Source of the DNA: an uncultured Oscillospiraceae bacterium
Lineage (GTDB): Bacteria; Bacillota; Clostridia; Oscillospirales; Oscillospiraceae
DNA length: 12,709 bases
Direction of reading: 5' to 3'
NCBI GenBank assembly: GCA_900752285.1
Contig: CAADUW010000268.1
Coordinates: forward strand, 1 to 12,709
Both the position numbers and the translations under genes were made by a program. Position 1 is the first letter of the stretch. Each line of letters starts with the position of its first letter. The notes beneath the pieces were generated by a model. That model had not been told where the DNA came from and did not search any database. It was given only the letters and a program-made list of their open reading frames with translations. Shown here one piece after another: positions 1 to 6,474 of the stretch.

Positions 1-21
1 AAGAGAGACCACCCTGGGGTG

Positions 22-46
22 CGCCCCGACAGAAAATGATCAAAAT
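22..46 (+). repeat. 25-bp dispersed repeat module, left copy
   Basis: The segment beginning CGCCCCGACAGAAAATGATC matches 12685-12709 in the same orientation at 24 of 25 positions. In the right copy, GACAGAAAAT is one arm of a perfect hairpin. Here the matching left arm is absent and a short CACCC/GGGTG palindrome precedes the module instead. It belongs to the mosaic of repeat modules at both ends of the window. Confidence 0.8.
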
Positions 47-49
47 TCC

Positions 50-71
50 TTTGCCGCCTGCGGGCGGCAAA
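50..71. repeat. Palindromic hairpin inside the left repeat cluster
   Basis: A 9-bp perfect stem, TTTGCCGCC paired with GGCGGCAAA, closes a TGCG loop. The right arm continues into ACTCTGC. The 16 bases at 62-77 recur exactly, inverted, at 6437-6452, so this hairpin is a module of a dispersed family. Its GC-rich stem, followed by the T run at 83-88, could also act as a terminator for an upstream gene outside the window. Confidence 0.7.
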
Positions 72-82
72 CTCTGCGAGGC

Positions 83-186
83 TTTTTTGACAGGCTGGAA
101 TCCTGTATGTATTTCTGGTTTTTCAAACGGAAGAAGTGGGGCAAAAAGACGGCGGAGACTCGCAGACGCAATTGTGCGGTGTTGCC
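83..186 (+). repeat. Long dispersed repeat module, left copy
   Basis: This stretch starts with TTTTTTGACAG and, after a 7-base spacer, holds an 86-bp core (101-186) that recurs inverted at 12473-12558 with only four mismatches. The linked TTTTTTGACAG recurs inverted at 12561-12571 with a 2-base spacer. A stop-free reading frame crosses the module, but it is arginine-rich, has no ribosome binding site and no recognisable domain, so I treat the DNA as non-coding repeat. Function unknown: candidates are a non-autonomous mobile element, a structured RNA, or a REP/BIME-like sequence. Confidence 0.85.
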
Positions 187-191
187 ATAGC

Positions 192-229
192 TCAAAAGGC
201 TCCTCCTTGCACAAGGGGGAGCCTTTTGA
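192..229. repeat. Long near-perfect palindrome
   Basis: Arms of 18 bases, TCAAAAGGCTCCTCCTTG and CAAGGGGGAGCCTTTTGA, enclose a 2-base loop with one T-G wobble. It directly follows the long repeat module. As RNA it would fold into a very stable stem with a CCUUUU tail in either direction, so it could be a bidirectional terminator or a small palindromic repeat element. Confidence 0.7.
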
Positions 230-289
230 AGCCTGCCGTCTTGACTTTTTCTCCGGATTGACCGATAATAGAACCGTAAAAAGTTATTT

Positions 290-318
290 GTCCGAAAAGA
301 GCAGTGCCCTTTTCGGAC
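290..318 (-). terminator. Probable rho-independent terminator of spoIIID
   Basis: A perfect 10-bp stem (GTCCGAAAAG / CTTTTCGGAC) with a 9-base loop lies 24 bases beyond the spoIIID stop codon. Read on the minus strand it is followed by AAATAACTTTTT, an interrupted U-rich tract. No other gene converges here inside the window, so termination of spoIIID is the simplest reading. Confidence 0.6.
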
Positions 319-341
319 GGCTTCTGCCGGGCGGAAAAATC

Positions 342-590
342 CTATTCGCCCCGGTATTTTCTTCTGGTTGCCATGCCGCCCCGGATATGACGTTCCCGTT
401 TGTTTTCCTCCAGCACCCCGCGGGCCTGCTGGTACAGTGAAAAATTTACGTACCGCAGCCGCTGGGTCAGATCCTTGTGCACCGTGGATTTGGAAATGCC
501 GAAGTGCCGGGCAGCGGCCCGGACGGTGGCACCGGTTTCAATCACGTACACAGCCAGTTCACAGGCTCGCTTTTCTACCCAATCTGTCAT
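342..590 (-). CDS. spoIIID: Sporulation transcriptional regulator SpoIIID
   Basis: An 82-residue DNA-binding protein, close to the usual SpoIIID size of 80-95. In sporulating Bacillota, SpoIIID acts in the mother cell as activator and repressor of the sigma-E regulon and helps turn on sigma-K genes. Residues 23-42 form the characteristic helix-turn-helix, including GISKSTVHKDLTQRL, and the basic C-terminal part with HIRGG followed by ATRRKY matches the family's second DNA contact region. I chose the ATG at 588-590 because GGAGG precedes it at a good distance; an upstream in-frame ATG would add 10 unrelated residues. It is transcribed alone, divergent from the threonine aldolase gene, has a sigma-E-like promoter at 623-651 and a terminator at 290-318. 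It is good evidence that the host forms spores or descends from a spore former. Confidence 0.95.
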   Translation of the reverse strand: MTDWVEKRACELAVYVIETGATVRAAARHFGISKSTVHKDLTQRLRYVNFSLYQQARGVLEENKRERHIRGGMATRRKYRGE

Positions 591-622
591 AGGCTCCCCT
601 CCGATGCTGTGCTTCTGCATTC

Positions 623-651
623 AACCTATGCACCGGAAACGGGAGTTATTC
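623..651 (-). promoter_or_regulatory. Sigma-E-like promoter of spoIIID
   Basis: On the minus strand GAATAAC is followed after 14 bases by CATAGGTT. This resembles the sigma-E consensus (KMATAWW, 13-15 bases, CATACAWW), with one mismatch in the -35 and two in the -10. The predicted start lies about 26 bases before the spoIIID start codon. spoIIID is a known sigma-E target in Bacillus and Clostridia, which supports the call. A short CGGGA/TCCCG palindrome (640-654) overlaps the -35. Confidence 0.6.
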
Positions 652-674
652 CCGCTCAGGAAGGAAGAGAAATC

Positions 675-1715
675 ATGCTTTATTTTAACAACGATTACAG
701 CGAAGGTTGCCACGAAAAAATTCTGGAGGCACTGACAAAAACCAATTATGAACAGACCCCCGGTTATGGGGAGGACGACTACTGCCGGGAGGCGGCGGAA
801 ATGATCCGCACCGCCTGCGGCAGAAAGAATCTGGGCGTCCATTTTCTGGTGGGCGGCACGCAGGCGAATTTTACGGTGATTGCTGCGGCCCTGAGACCCT
901 ATCAGGGGGTGCTCTGCACCTCCACCGGCCATATTCACGTCCATGAGACCGGTGCCGTGGAGGGTACCGGACACAAGTGTCTGCCCCTGCCCCAGCACGA
1001 GGGGAAAATCACGGCGGAGCAGGTACGAAAAGCCGTGCTTGCCCAGAGAAATGACCCCAGCGCGGAGCATCTGGTGCAGCCTGCCATGGTGTACATTTCT
1101 CAGTCCACGGAATTGGGGACGCTGTATACCCGGAAGGAACTGGAGGAGCTGGCATCGGTCTGCCGCGCTATGGGCCTGTATCTTTTTCTGGACGGCGCCC
1201 GGCTGGGCTACGCGCTGGCGGCTCGGAGCAATGACCTGACGTTGGAGGATATTGCACGGCTCACCGATGTGTTTTATATCGGCGGCACCAAGGTCGGCGC
1301 TCTGTTCGGCGAGGCAGTGGTGATTTCCAATCCCCAGATCAACCGGGATTTCCGCTATATGATCAAGCATCAGGGCGGCATGCTGGCAAAGGGAAGGCTT
1401 CTTGGTATCCAGTTCAAAACGCTGATGGAGAACGGGCTGTATCAGAAGCTGGGCACCCACGCGGACGTGCTGGCGGACAGGCTCCGGGGGGAGCTGGAGG
1501 CGCTGAAGGTGCCGTTTCTGGTGCCCGGCGTTACCAACCAGCTGTTCCCCATTCTGCCGGATGCGGTTCTTTCGGAGCTGAGCAAGAAGTATGTGTTCAG
1601 CGAACAGGAACGGGTGGATGATACCCACCGCGCCGTTCGGTTCTGCACCAGCTGGGCGACCTGGGAGGACGCGGTGGAGGCACTCTGCGCCGATCTGCAC
1701 CGCCTGTTGAGCTGA
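675..1715 (+). CDS. ltaE: Low-specificity L-threonine aldolase
   Basis: A 346-residue cytoplasmic PLP enzyme of fold type I (beta-eliminating lyase / threonine aldolase family), expected to cleave L-threonine or L-allo-threonine to glycine and acetaldehyde. The predicted Schiff-base lysine is K206 in GGTK (203-206). The PLP-contacting aspartate and arginine are in DGAR (173-176), and the GHIHVHETGA segment (85-94) supplies the histidines near the cofactor. Length is typical. The start is the ATG at 675, preceded by AAGGAAGAGA; the same frame is open further upstream, but that part overlaps spoIIID on the other strand and resembles nothing. It is divergent from spoIIID and lies 24 bases before the AI-2E family gene, so the two are probably co-transcribed. 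Substrate stereospecificity cannot be read from the sequence. Confidence 0.93.
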   Translation: MLYFNNDYSEGCHEKILEALTKTNYEQTPGYGEDDYCREAAEMIRTACGRKNLGVHFLVGGTQANFTVIAAALRPYQGVLCTSTGHIHVHETGAVEGTGHKCLPLPQHEGKITAEQVRKAVLAQRNDPSAEHLVQPAMVYISQSTELGTLYTRKELEELASVCRAMGLYLFLDGARLGYALAARSNDLTLEDIARLTDVFYIGGTKVGALFGEAVVISNPQINRDFRYMIKHQGGMLAKGRLLGIQFKTLMENGLYQKLGTHADVLADRLRGELEALKVPFLVPGVTNQLFPILPDAVLSELSKKYVFSEQERVDDTHRAVRFCTSWATWEDAVEALCADLHRLLS

Positions 1716-1739
1716 AAAAAGAGAAAGGGGAGCGATTCC

Positions 1740-2969
1740 GTGCAGATGGATAAGAAAACCATAACCCGAATCTTTCTGTGTCTTGCGGCGCTGCTGGTTC
1801 TGATCTGGTTGATGACGGACACGACCCGGGTCCAGTCGGCGTGGAAGACGGTCTCGGGGCTCTTTGCGCCATTTGCCGCGGGTGCGGCGGTGGCGTTTGT
1901 GTTCAACGTTCCCATGCGGGGCGTGGAAAGGTGGTTCCGGAAGATCCCCCGGGCCGGTGTCCGCCGGGTACTGGCTGTGGTGGTGACTATCGGGTTGATC
2001 CTCGTAGTTCTTGCCGGTGTGGTGGGGCTGCTGATTCCCCAGATCCGGAAAACTGTGGACTCTCTGCGGGTCAAAATCCCACCGTTTGTGGCAAGAACAG
2101 GAAACAGTCTGTTGGCGTTGTTGGACCGTTACCCTGAGGTGAACAAATGGGTTCAGACCCATCCGGAGTTGACCAATGTGGACTGGAACACTGTCATTCA
2201 GAAGGCGGCGTCTTTTCTGGGGGACAGCGCCGGAACCATTGTGGACGGCGCAGTCGCTGCTATCGGCAGCGTGACCGGCGCGGTGGTGGATGTTTTCATC
2301 AGTCTGTTTTTCTCCGTCTACTGCCTGATGCGGAAGGAAATTCTGGCCCGACAGAGCAGACGGCTGCTCTATTCCTTCCTGCCGGAAAAAGCGGGGGACG
2401 AGATCATCCGCATTTCCCGGCTGGCCAACGCCACCTTCTCCAAATTTATTTCCGGTCAGTGTCTGGAAGCCTGTATTCTGGGCTGCCTGTTCGCGGTGAC
2501 CATGCTGCTGTTCCGGATGCCCTACGTGGCGCTGGTCAGCGTGATCATTGCGGTGACGGCGCTGGTGCCGGTGGTGGGTGCCTTTGTCGGCTGCGTACTG
2601 GGGGCATTCTTCATCCTGGTGGACAGCCCCATTCAGGCGCTGACCTTTGTGGCCATTTTTCTGGTGCTCCAGCAGCTGGAAAATAACCTGATTTACCCCC
2701 GGGTGGTGGGCACTTCCATTGGTCTGCCCGGTATGTGGGTGCTGGTAGCCGTGACGGTTGGCGGCGGCCTGATGGGCGTGGGCGGAATGCTCCTGATGAT
2801 TCCTCTCGCCTCGGTGCTCTATACCCTCTTGGGTGAGTACACTGCCCGTCGTGTGCGGGAGCGGAACATCCCTCAGGAAAAGCTCCGGGATCAGCCTCCG
2901 GAGCTGCAAACAGCCTGCCAGAAGCGCAGGGAAAAAGCCGGGCGCACGAAAAAAACAGGAAAGCCCTGA
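1740..2969 (+). CDS. AI-2E family transporter (UPF0118 membrane protein)
   Basis: A 409-residue integral membrane protein with the layout of the AI-2E transporter family: two hydrophobic N-terminal segments (about 9-25 and 41-57), a third near 77-99, a soluble middle part (about 100-175), then five or so membrane segments in the C-terminal half. Family signatures are FISGQCLEACILG (236-248), VPVVGAF (276-282) and QQLENNLIYPRVVG (311-324). The last 40 residues are a basic, hydrophilic tail. The start is GTG at 1740, seven bases after GGGGAG; an ATG two codons later is spaced less well. Members have been linked to export of the signal AI-2, to sodium/proton exchange and to sporulation (YtvI), so the substrate here is unknown. 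It follows ltaE by 24 bases and is closed by a weak terminator. Confidence 0.9.
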   Translation: MQMDKKTITRIFLCLAALLVLIWLMTDTTRVQSAWKTVSGLFAPFAAGAAVAFVFNVPMRGVERWFRKIPRAGVRRVLAVVVTIGLILVVLAGVVGLLIPQIRKTVDSLRVKIPPFVARTGNSLLALLDRYPEVNKWVQTHPELTNVDWNTVIQKAASFLGDSAGTIVDGAVAAIGSVTGAVVDVFISLFFSVYCLMRKEILARQSRRLLYSFLPEKAGDEIIRISRLANATFSKFISGQCLEACILGCLFAVTMLLFRMPYVALVSVIIAVTALVPVVGAFVGCVLGAFFILVDSPIQALTFVAIFLVLQQLENNLIYPRVVGTSIGLPGMWVLVAVTVGGGLMGVGGMLLMIPLASVLYTLLGEYTARRVRERNIPQEKLRDQPPELQTACQKRREKAGRTKKTGKP

Positions 2970-2994
2970 GAAACCCATACATGGGCGGCTTTTT
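2960..2994 (+). terminator. Weak rho-independent terminator after the AI-2E gene
   Basis: AAAGCC pairs with GGCTTT around an inner CCCAT/ATGGG stem, and a run of five T follows the right arm. The left arm overlaps the end of the coding sequence. The stem is interrupted, so termination may be partial. Confidence 0.45.
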
Positions 2995-3015
2995 CAAAAA
3001 CTGTCGGTTCCCGTG

Positions 3016-3044
3016 TTGAAAAACATGGTTTCGTATGGTATCCT
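3016..3044 (+). promoter_or_regulatory. Sigma-A promoter of the aldo/keto reductase operon
   Basis: TTGAAA and TATCCT are separated by exactly 17 bases. Transcription would begin near 3051, giving a leader of about 43 bases. That leader contains a small GGGGA-TACA-TCCCC hairpin (3054-3067) just before the ribosome binding site. Confidence 0.75.
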
Positions 3045-3093
3045 GTAAAAAGGGGGGATACATCCCCATGAAAACAGCACGGAGGACTTTCTT

Positions 3094-4197
3094 ATGGTCA
3101 CAAAGCAGTTTCAAAATATTCAGCTTTCCCGACTGGGCATGGGCAACATGCGGCTTCCCATTGTTCCCGGCGGCAAGGACGGCGACATTGACCGGGAAAA
3201 GGCGGGGCAGATTCTGGACTATGCAATGACCCACGGGATCAACTACTATGACTCCGCCTATGTGTATCACAGCGGCAAGTCCGAGCAGTTCGTGGGCAGC
3301 GTTCTGCGCCGCTATCCCCGGGACAGCTACTATATTACCACCAAGTATTATATCCATGCCAACCCCGATTACCGGGAGACCTTCCGCCAGCAGCTGGAGC
3401 GTTACGGCACGGATCACATTGACTTTTACCTGATTCATTCCCTGGCCGATGACACGGTGGATGAGTACCTGAGCAACGGCTGCATTCCGTTCTTTGAGCA
3501 GATGCAGAAGGAGGGCAAAATCACCTACTTCGGCTTCTCCTCCCACGCTTCGCCCCAGACCCTTGCCCGGTTTGCGGACGTTCGGAAATGGGACTTTGCC
3601 CAGATCCAGCTGAACTATTTTGACTGGAACTACGGCACCGCCAGGCAGGAGTACGAGGCCCTTGCCCAGCGGAACATTCCCGTTATGGTTATGGAGTCTG
3701 TCCGGGGCGGACGGCTGGCAAGTCTGACCCCAGAAGCGGAGACTCTGCTGCGGCAGGCGCATCCGGATTGGAGCATTGCCTCCTGGGCCTTCCGTTGGCT
3801 GAAGCGGCTGCCCATGGTGCAGGTGGCCCTCAGCGGCATGAGCAATCTGGAGCAGATCAAGGACAATGTGGCGACCTATGAGGACGATCGGGCGCTGACG
3901 GACGAAGAGGAAGCTTTGCTCTTCCGTGCCTGCGCTCTGTTCCACGATCAGGTGAAGGTGCCCTGCACCGGCTGCCGGTACTGCTGCGATACCTGCCCCA
4001 TGGAAATCAACATCCCGGAGGTCCTGAAGGTCTACAATGCTTTCAAGCTGGAAGGCAAGTGGGCGCTGAATGGACTGAAAAAGATTGCCGGCGGCATGCC
4101 GGGGGACTGTGTAAGCTGCGGTGCCTGCGCCGGACACTGCCCCCAGGGCATTGACGTCCCCGCCCTGATGGCGGAGCTGGCACAGGCTGTTGGCTGA
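3094..4197 (+). CDS. Aldo/keto reductase with C-terminal double 4Fe-4S ferredoxin domain
   Basis: A 367-residue cytoplasmic oxidoreductase. Residues about 8-275 form the aldo/keto reductase barrel with the catalytic tetrad visible: D53 and Y58 (DSAYVY), K84 (TTK) and H115 (LIHS). The C-terminal part has two CxxCxxCxxxCP motifs, at C291/C294/C297/C301 and C339/C342/C345/C349, able to hold two [4Fe-4S] clusters. This architecture is common in anaerobic Clostridia, and its physiological substrates are mostly unknown. The clusters suggest electron exchange with ferredoxin or another carrier in addition to, or instead of, NAD(P)H. The ATG is preceded by GGAGG at 8 bases. It is the first gene of an operon with a sugar-phosphate transferase (31 bases downstream) and a DUF4867 gene, which hints at a sugar-related substrate, but only by context. 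Confidence 0.92.
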   Translation: MVTKQFQNIQLSRLGMGNMRLPIVPGGKDGDIDREKAGQILDYAMTHGINYYDSAYVYHSGKSEQFVGSVLRRYPRDSYYITTKYYIHANPDYRETFRQQLERYGTDHIDFYLIHSLADDTVDEYLSNGCIPFFEQMQKEGKITYFGFSSHASPQTLARFADVRKWDFAQIQLNYFDWNYGTARQEYEALAQRNIPVMVMESVRGGRLASLTPEAETLLRQAHPDWSIASWAFRWLKRLPMVQVALSGMSNLEQIKDNVATYEDDRALTDEEEALLFRACALFHDQVKVPCTGCRYCCDTCPMEINIPEVLKVYNAFKLEGKWALNGLKKIAGGMPGDCVSCGACAGHCPQGIDVPALMAELAQAVG

Positions 4198-4228
4198 GAA
4201 AAAACGGAAGAGAAAGAGGGAAGCGCCC

Positions 4229-5611
4229 ATGATAAATCAGGAACAGCGGTCGGATTTCTGGCTGCTGCTGGTGAAGGTACTGCTGGTGGCGATAGATACG
4301 GCACTGTTTGCGGCAGTGTGGTTTCTGCACTACAGCAGATACGTGTTTATGGGCACTTTTTACATCAAGGGACATCTGTTTGTCATTGCTCTGTTTGCCC
4401 TGATCTATGTCTCCATGGCAAAGCTCTACGGCGGCTTTGACCTGACGCTCAGCAGCCCCAGTGAGCTCAGCTACGGCCATGCGGTCGCGGCGGTCATTAC
4501 ACTGTTTCTCTGTTATCCCATCCTGTGGCTGCTGCAGCGGGGCCTGCCCAATCCTCTGCCGCTCATGGGAACCATTGCCGGAACCATTCTGGCGGCGGCG
4601 CTGTGGTCCGGTCCCGCGGTGCGCCTTGCGAACCGGCTCTATCCGCCCCGCCGCACCGTGCTGATTTACGACTGTCCGGAGGCGATGGAAAACGGAGAAA
4701 TGATCCTGCAGGGGATGCCATGGCGCTTCCGCCCGGTGGGGACGCTGGTGGTGAAGGGGAACGTGGAAGCAACCCTGACCACCCTCCGGGATCTGGATGC
4801 CGAGGCGGTCATGATCTGCGGCGTTGGCTCCAGTCTGCGCAATGACATCGTGAAGTACTGCATGCGGGAGCGGATCGAAGCCTATGTTCGCCCCAATCTG
4901 GGTGATTACCTGATCAAAGGCGCCCGGAATATGCAGATGTGCTCTCTGCCGGTGCTGCTGTGCCGGCATGCCAGCCCAAGTGTGTGGTACCTTGCCGTCA
5001 AGCGGGCCATGGACATTCTGCTGAGTCTGGCGGCTCTGATCCTCCTGTCGCCTGTCATGCTTCTGACTGCGGCTGCCATCAGGCTCTATGACGGTGGCCC
5101 TGTGCTGTACCGGCAGATCCGGTTGACGAAAGACCGGAAGGAATTTTATGTTTATAAGTTCCGCAGTATGCGGGTGGACGCGGAGAAGGACGGCGTTGCC
5201 AGGCTGGCAAGTCAGGGGGATGACCGGATCACCCCTGTGGGCAGGATCATCCGCAGTCTGCGGATCGACGAGCTGCCCCAGCTGTTCTGTATTCTGAAGG
5301 GAACCATGACCATTGTGGGGCCACGCCCGGAGCGCCCGGAAATTGCCGCTCAGTACGAGGCGGAAATGCCGGAGTTTGCGCTGCGGCTTCAGGCAAAGGC
5401 CGGACTGACGGGCTATGCCCAGGTTTACGGCAAGTACAACACCATGCCCTATAACAAGCTGCAAATGGACCTGCAGTACATCGGCAGCATGGGACTGGTG
5501 ACCGATCTGAAAATCATTTTCGCAACCATCAAGGTGCTCTTTGTTCCGGAATCCACAGAGGGTGTGGCTCAGGGACAGACCACGGCGCAAAAAGAAAGTC
5601 CGAAAAAATAA
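4229..5611 (+). CDS. Polyprenol-phosphate sugar-1-phosphate transferase (bacterial sugar transferase)
   Basis: A 460-residue membrane enzyme of the WbaP/CpsE type, which starts glycan synthesis by moving a sugar-1-phosphate from a nucleotide sugar to undecaprenyl phosphate. The N-terminal third has about four hydrophobic segments (11-33, 49-64, 84-103, 111-127). A soluble regulatory-like middle region (about 140-250) follows, then the catalytic domain: KRAMD (258-262) with a hydrophobic stretch at 263-284, YKFRSMR (309-315), DELPQL (347-352) holding the catalytic Asp-Glu pair, and VGPRPERP (363-370). The start is the ATG at 4229, 8 bases after GAGGG; an upstream TTG overlaps the preceding gene and lacks support. 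No glycosyltransferases, flippase or chain-length genes are nearby, so it is an orphan initiator and the sugar is unknown. It probably shares the operon promoter at 3016-3044. Confidence 0.9.
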   Translation: MINQEQRSDFWLLLVKVLLVAIDTALFAAVWFLHYSRYVFMGTFYIKGHLFVIALFALIYVSMAKLYGGFDLTLSSPSELSYGHAVAAVITLFLCYPILWLLQRGLPNPLPLMGTIAGTILAAALWSGPAVRLANRLYPPRRTVLIYDCPEAMENGEMILQGMPWRFRPVGTLVVKGNVEATLTTLRDLDAEAVMICGVGSSLRNDIVKYCMRERIEAYVRPNLGDYLIKGARNMQMCSLPVLLCRHASPSVWYLAVKRAMDILLSLAALILLSPVMLLTAAAIRLYDGGPVLYRQIRLTKDRKEFYVYKFRSMRVDAEKDGVARLASQGDDRITPVGRIIRSLRIDELPQLFCILKGTMTIVGPRPERPEIAAQYEAEMPEFALRLQAKAGLTGYAQVYGKYNTMPYNKLQMDLQYIGSMGLVTDLKIIFATIKVLFVPESTEGVAQGQTTAQKESPKK

Positions 5612-5624
5612 CAGGAGGTACAGC

Positions 5625-6266
5625 ATGAAGATATATTCTGTGTTTGACCCGGAATTTGCCCGCTATGGGCAGATTGTGAAGGGACTGGAGGAATCGGTGG
5701 CGGAAATTCTGCCGCTTCTGGCGAAAACATACCAGCCGGAAGAGGGAACTGCCTATTCTCCCTCCAATGAGGAACTGGAGGAGCTGCCCGCGGCAATGGA
5801 GCTCAGTGAGCACTGCTTCGGCGGCATGGAGATCCAGCTGGGGCACTGCAACGGACACAATACGAAGCTCAACTGTCTGGAATATCACCGGAACAGTGAA
5901 TTTAATCTGGGCAGTGAGGACTTTATCCTGCTGCTGGGCCGTCAGGAGGATATCCGGGACGGCATGCTGGATACTTCTACCGTGAAAGCATTCCGGGTTC
6001 CCGCCGGTGTGCTGATCGAAGTGTGGGCAACGACCCTGCACTTTGCGCCCTGCCATGCAGATCCCCAAAAGGGCTTCCATGTGCTGATTGTCCTGCCCCG
6101 GTTTACCAATACGGAACGCCCGCAGATGAAGAATGTGACCTGGGAGGACGAGATTATGACCGCCCGGAACAAGTGGCTCCTTGCCCACCCGGATTCCCGA
6201 CAGGCTAAAAACGGCGCCAAGGTGGGTCTCACCGGCGACAATATCGATATTTCCGATTCCCTGTAA
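5625..6266 (+). CDS. DUF4867 family protein
   Basis: A 213-residue soluble protein without signal peptide or membrane segment that I recognise as DUF4867, a family of unknown function found mainly in Bacillota. Conserved-looking parts are GHNTKLNCLEYHRNSEF (77-93), IEVWATTLHFAPC (131-143), FHVLIVLPRFTNTE (151-164) and ARNKWLLAHPDS (180-191). The run of beta-strand-like segments with histidines and glutamates (H78, E86, H88, E132, H139) is reminiscent of a cupin-like metal site; that is an inference. It has an excellent AGGAGG site 6 bases before the ATG and follows the sugar transferase by 13 bases, so it is the last gene of that operon. A strong hairpin follows. An enzymatic role in sugar or sugar-acid metabolism is possible but not shown by the sequence. 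Confidence 0.8.
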   Translation: MKIYSVFDPEFARYGQIVKGLEESVAEILPLLAKTYQPEEGTAYSPSNEELEELPAAMELSEHCFGGMEIQLGHCNGHNTKLNCLEYHRNSEFNLGSEDFILLLGRQEDIRDGMLDTSTVKAFRVPAGVLIEVWATTLHFAPCHADPQKGFHVLIVLPRFTNTERPQMKNVTWEDEIMTARNKWLLAHPDSRQAKNGAKVGLTGDNIDISDSL

Positions 6267-6272
6267 AAAAGG

Positions 6273-6306
6273 GGCGGAAGGCCGGTGCATGACTCGGCCT
6301 TCCGCC
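6273..6306 (+). terminator. Terminator hairpin of the AKR-sugar transferase-DUF4867 operon
   Basis: A perfect 12-bp stem, GGCGGAAGGCCG paired with CGGCCTTCCGCC, with a 10-base loop begins 6 bases after the DUF4867 stop codon. An A run precedes it and only a poor T tract (TCCCTTGT) follows, so it may act mainly as a 3' end stabiliser or pause site. Confidence 0.65.
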
Positions 6307-6374
6307 TCCCTTGTAAAGTTCATTCCAATGCAGCGCATGGTTTTGCAGAATTCCTGATTATCCATCTTCCATGT

Positions 6375-6425
6375 AAAAACACCCCGAACCGGCGTAACAA
6401 CTCTTTTACGCTGGTATGGCGTGTT
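6375..6425 (-). terminator. Rho-independent terminator of the prsW-like gene
   Basis: On the minus strand AACAC plus TTACGCTGGT (in complement) pairs with ACCGGCGTAA plus GTGTT, forming a stem of about 20 positions with two mismatches and a small loop, followed by a T run (GTGTTTTTAC). It lies about 50 bases beyond the stop codon at 6475 and faces the convergent DUF4867 operon. Confidence 0.7.
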
Positions 6426-6433
6426 AAAGAAGT

Positions 6434-6463
6434 CTTGCAGAGTTTGCCGCCCTTTTTGACAGC
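6434..6463 (-). repeat. Partial copy of the dispersed repeat
   Basis: Bases 6437-6452 are the exact inverted copy of 62-77 in the left repeat cluster, with 18 of 19 matching if extended. TTTTTGACAG, which follows the equivalent motif in the left cluster, follows here too, but on the opposite relative strand. It looks like a remnant or reshuffled copy in the 3' untranslated region of the prsW-like gene. The rest of the 6307-6474 intergenic stretch holds only the prsW terminator. Confidence 0.55.
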
Positions 6464-6474
6464 TTTAACCGTAC

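Noticed and set aside
36..440. A possible small protein encoded across the left repeat cluster
   Set aside because: No ribosome binding site, Arg-rich composition, it runs through palindromes and into spoIIID on the other strand; similar frames in repeats are commonly spurious.
621..2978. A 785-codon stop-free frame on the minus strand opposite the threonine aldolase and AI-2E genes
   Set aside because: Its product is rich in His, Gln, Pro and Arg, has no recognisable domain, and spans two well-supported genes. It is a by-product of biased third codon positions in GC-rich genes.
2611..5626. Long minus-strand frames (over 500 codons) opposite the reductase and sugar transferase genes
   Set aside because: The same low-complexity composition and full overlap with genes that have catalytic motifs and ribosome binding sites; they are antisense shadows.
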